In this document: in pieces, positions 25,266-26,014 of the stretch
Numbering within the stretch: position 1 is the first letter of the stretch
Layout of the letters: each line of letters opens with the position of its first letter
From: Chara braunii
Taxonomy: Eukaryota; Streptophyta; Charophyceae; Charales; Characeae
Length of the DNA: 26,014 nucleotides
Direction of reading: 5' to 3'
Assembly (NCBI GenBank): GCA_003427395.1
Contig: BFEA01000176.1
Span: 2,615,143-2,641,156 of the forward strand
Position numbers and translations under genes: made by a program
The notes under the pieces: generated by a model
Told to the model about the DNA's origin: nothing
The model's input: only the letters and a program-made list of their open reading frames with translations
Databases searched by the model: none

Positions 25266-25781
25266 CTAACATCTGAGGGTAGCCAGTGCTACAGCCGCTC
25301 GTAGTTTCACTGNCGACAGCTCCAATATATCATAGAACGTCTCAAGATCCTCTTCATCTCCACTATCCTCTGTGGCCTCTAAAGTCTCTATCGATTCCCT
25401 CCAGTACCGATCGTGAGCGACTAGCACCCTGAGTATTGCACTGTCTGCTACAACTCTCCCTAGCTCTCCAGCCTTCCTGGCTTCGCTTATTTTCAACCTC
25501 TCAGCCTCTCTGGTCGTCTCGTACCATGCNCTTATACGAGACCGNCCTTCGAGTGGTGTNACTCGAAGTACGTATTTAATCCTTCGTCCTCCTTCCACTC
25601 CACTCCAAAGTCCTGTCCCCCTAGCCTCACGCAGCGCACGTTGGACACAATCTGCCTCCTTAACTATGCACAGTCTGGTATGGAGCTGGAGCTCTACGAT
25701 CACTAACACCAACGGTCCGTACAGTCTCCCTACCGCATGCAATGAGTACCGATCCGTCGTGTGTAGCGCAGTCCCGCTCAT
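25266..25781 (-). CDS. Accessory-family ORF upstream of element 2 gag (middle-domain type)
   Basis: A 171-residue frame from ATG 25,781, beginning ATGAGC like units A and B. That ATG overlaps the TGA of the preceding ORF as ATGA. It has a hydrophobic strand (LVLVIVELQLHTRLCIVKEA), a helix ALREARG, RRIKYVL and a segment equivalent to HGRTWEIPTWAY of unit 6, then a helical acidic end (EATEDSGDEEDLETFYDILE). The order fits the middle part of unit 6, although identity is low. No stop interrupts it. The strongly hydrophobic strand is too short and too charged at its ends to be a clear membrane helix. Function unknown. Confidence 0.5.
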   Translation of the reverse strand: MSGTALHTTDRYSLHAVGRLYGPLVLVIVELQLHTRLCIVKEADCVQRALREARGTGLWSGVEGGRRIKYVLRXTPLEXRSRIXAWYETTREAERLKISEARKAGELGRVVADSAILRVLVAHDRYWRESIETLEATEDSGDEEDLETFYDILELSXVKLRAAVALATLRC

Positions 25782-26014
25782 GTCCTGTCGCTACCTCCCT
25801 GCGTTACCTTGTCCTCCGTTGTCTCGCCCTCTGCAGACCTCTCCCTAGTCCCTTCGCGTGATANGCTCGTAGCCTTTACCCTTTCCAGAAAGTCTGATCT
25901 CCACGCCTGGATAATCTCTCTTTCCTCCCTAAACAAACCCTCTAACTCTCTCGTCACGAGCTCAGCCCTACGCAACTTGCCCTCATCATGGCACGACCAG
26001 ATCTCCCTTAACTT
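25778..26014 (-). CDS. Partial accessory-family ORF, C-terminal fragment, runs off the window
   Basis: Open from the window edge on the minus strand to a TGA at 25,778-25,780. It reads WSCHDEGKLRRAEL, LEGLFREEREIIQAW and a charged tail. The C-x-D-x-G pattern with a following helix recalls the C-terminal block of unit 2 (THCIDRGVPPHGKLWGIF), so this may be the end of a preceding unit. Its stop overlaps the next start as ATGA, as seen repeatedly in element 1. Confidence 0.4.
   Translation of the reverse strand, partial: KLREIWSCHDEGKLRRAELVTRELEGLFREEREIIQAWRSDFLERVKATSXSREGTRERSAEGETTEDKVTQGGSDRT

Overview
The window is eukaryotic, repeat-derived DNA dominated by two related but distinct Ty3/gypsy-type LTR retrotransposons. 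No host gene, tRNA, rRNA or CRISPR array could be supported. The best lineage clue is a sequence at 420-436 that reads as a primer-binding site for a plant-type tRNA-Asp, so a plant or streptophyte alga is the leading guess. The species cannot be named from sequence alone.

Element 1 (+ strand, about 420-13,317) begins with the putative primer-binding site. It has an unusually long 6.5 kb leader before gag (7,115-8,691), then protease (8,639-10,024), reverse transcriptase/RNase H (9,988-11,426), a linker (11,427-11,957), integrase (11,941-12,975) and a basic tail. It is dead: the RT catalytic FxDD box is deleted, the gag zinc knuckle is broken, the RNase H Glu appears to be Lys, and there are several stops and frameshifts. 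The integrase core triad is intact. Element 2 (- strand, 18,170-24,506) has the same gene order, keeps a perfect CCHC knuckle, and is broken by many nonsense codons, frameshifts and short duplications.

The most unusual content is the leader of element 1. From about 1,785 to 6,600 it holds a tandem array of at least seven diverged copies of one unrecognised protein family, with one further copy inverted. Recurrent motifs are an IFL..EAW-like strand/helix, an E(V/F/Y)PR motif, a (V/I)P.F segment and a C-terminal C(I/M)D.GVPP block. Successive ORFs repeatedly overlap as ATGA (stop inside start). The same family, with the same ATGA junction, lies directly upstream of gag in element 2 (24,838-26,014), so it looks like a shared accessory module of this retrotransposon lineage.

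Both elements also carry a slippery heptamer (T TTT TTG in element 1, T TTT TTA in element 2) at the same place between the protease and RT frames. The -1 frame downstream is conserved in protein sequence, which strongly suggests that Pol is made by programmed -1 frameshifting.

Between the elements (about 13,320-18,170) there are no convincing genes. This stretch holds short degenerate tandem repeats (66 bp, 24 bp and 31 bp units), a long pyrimidine tract and an AT-rich island. No LTR pair could be matched by eye.
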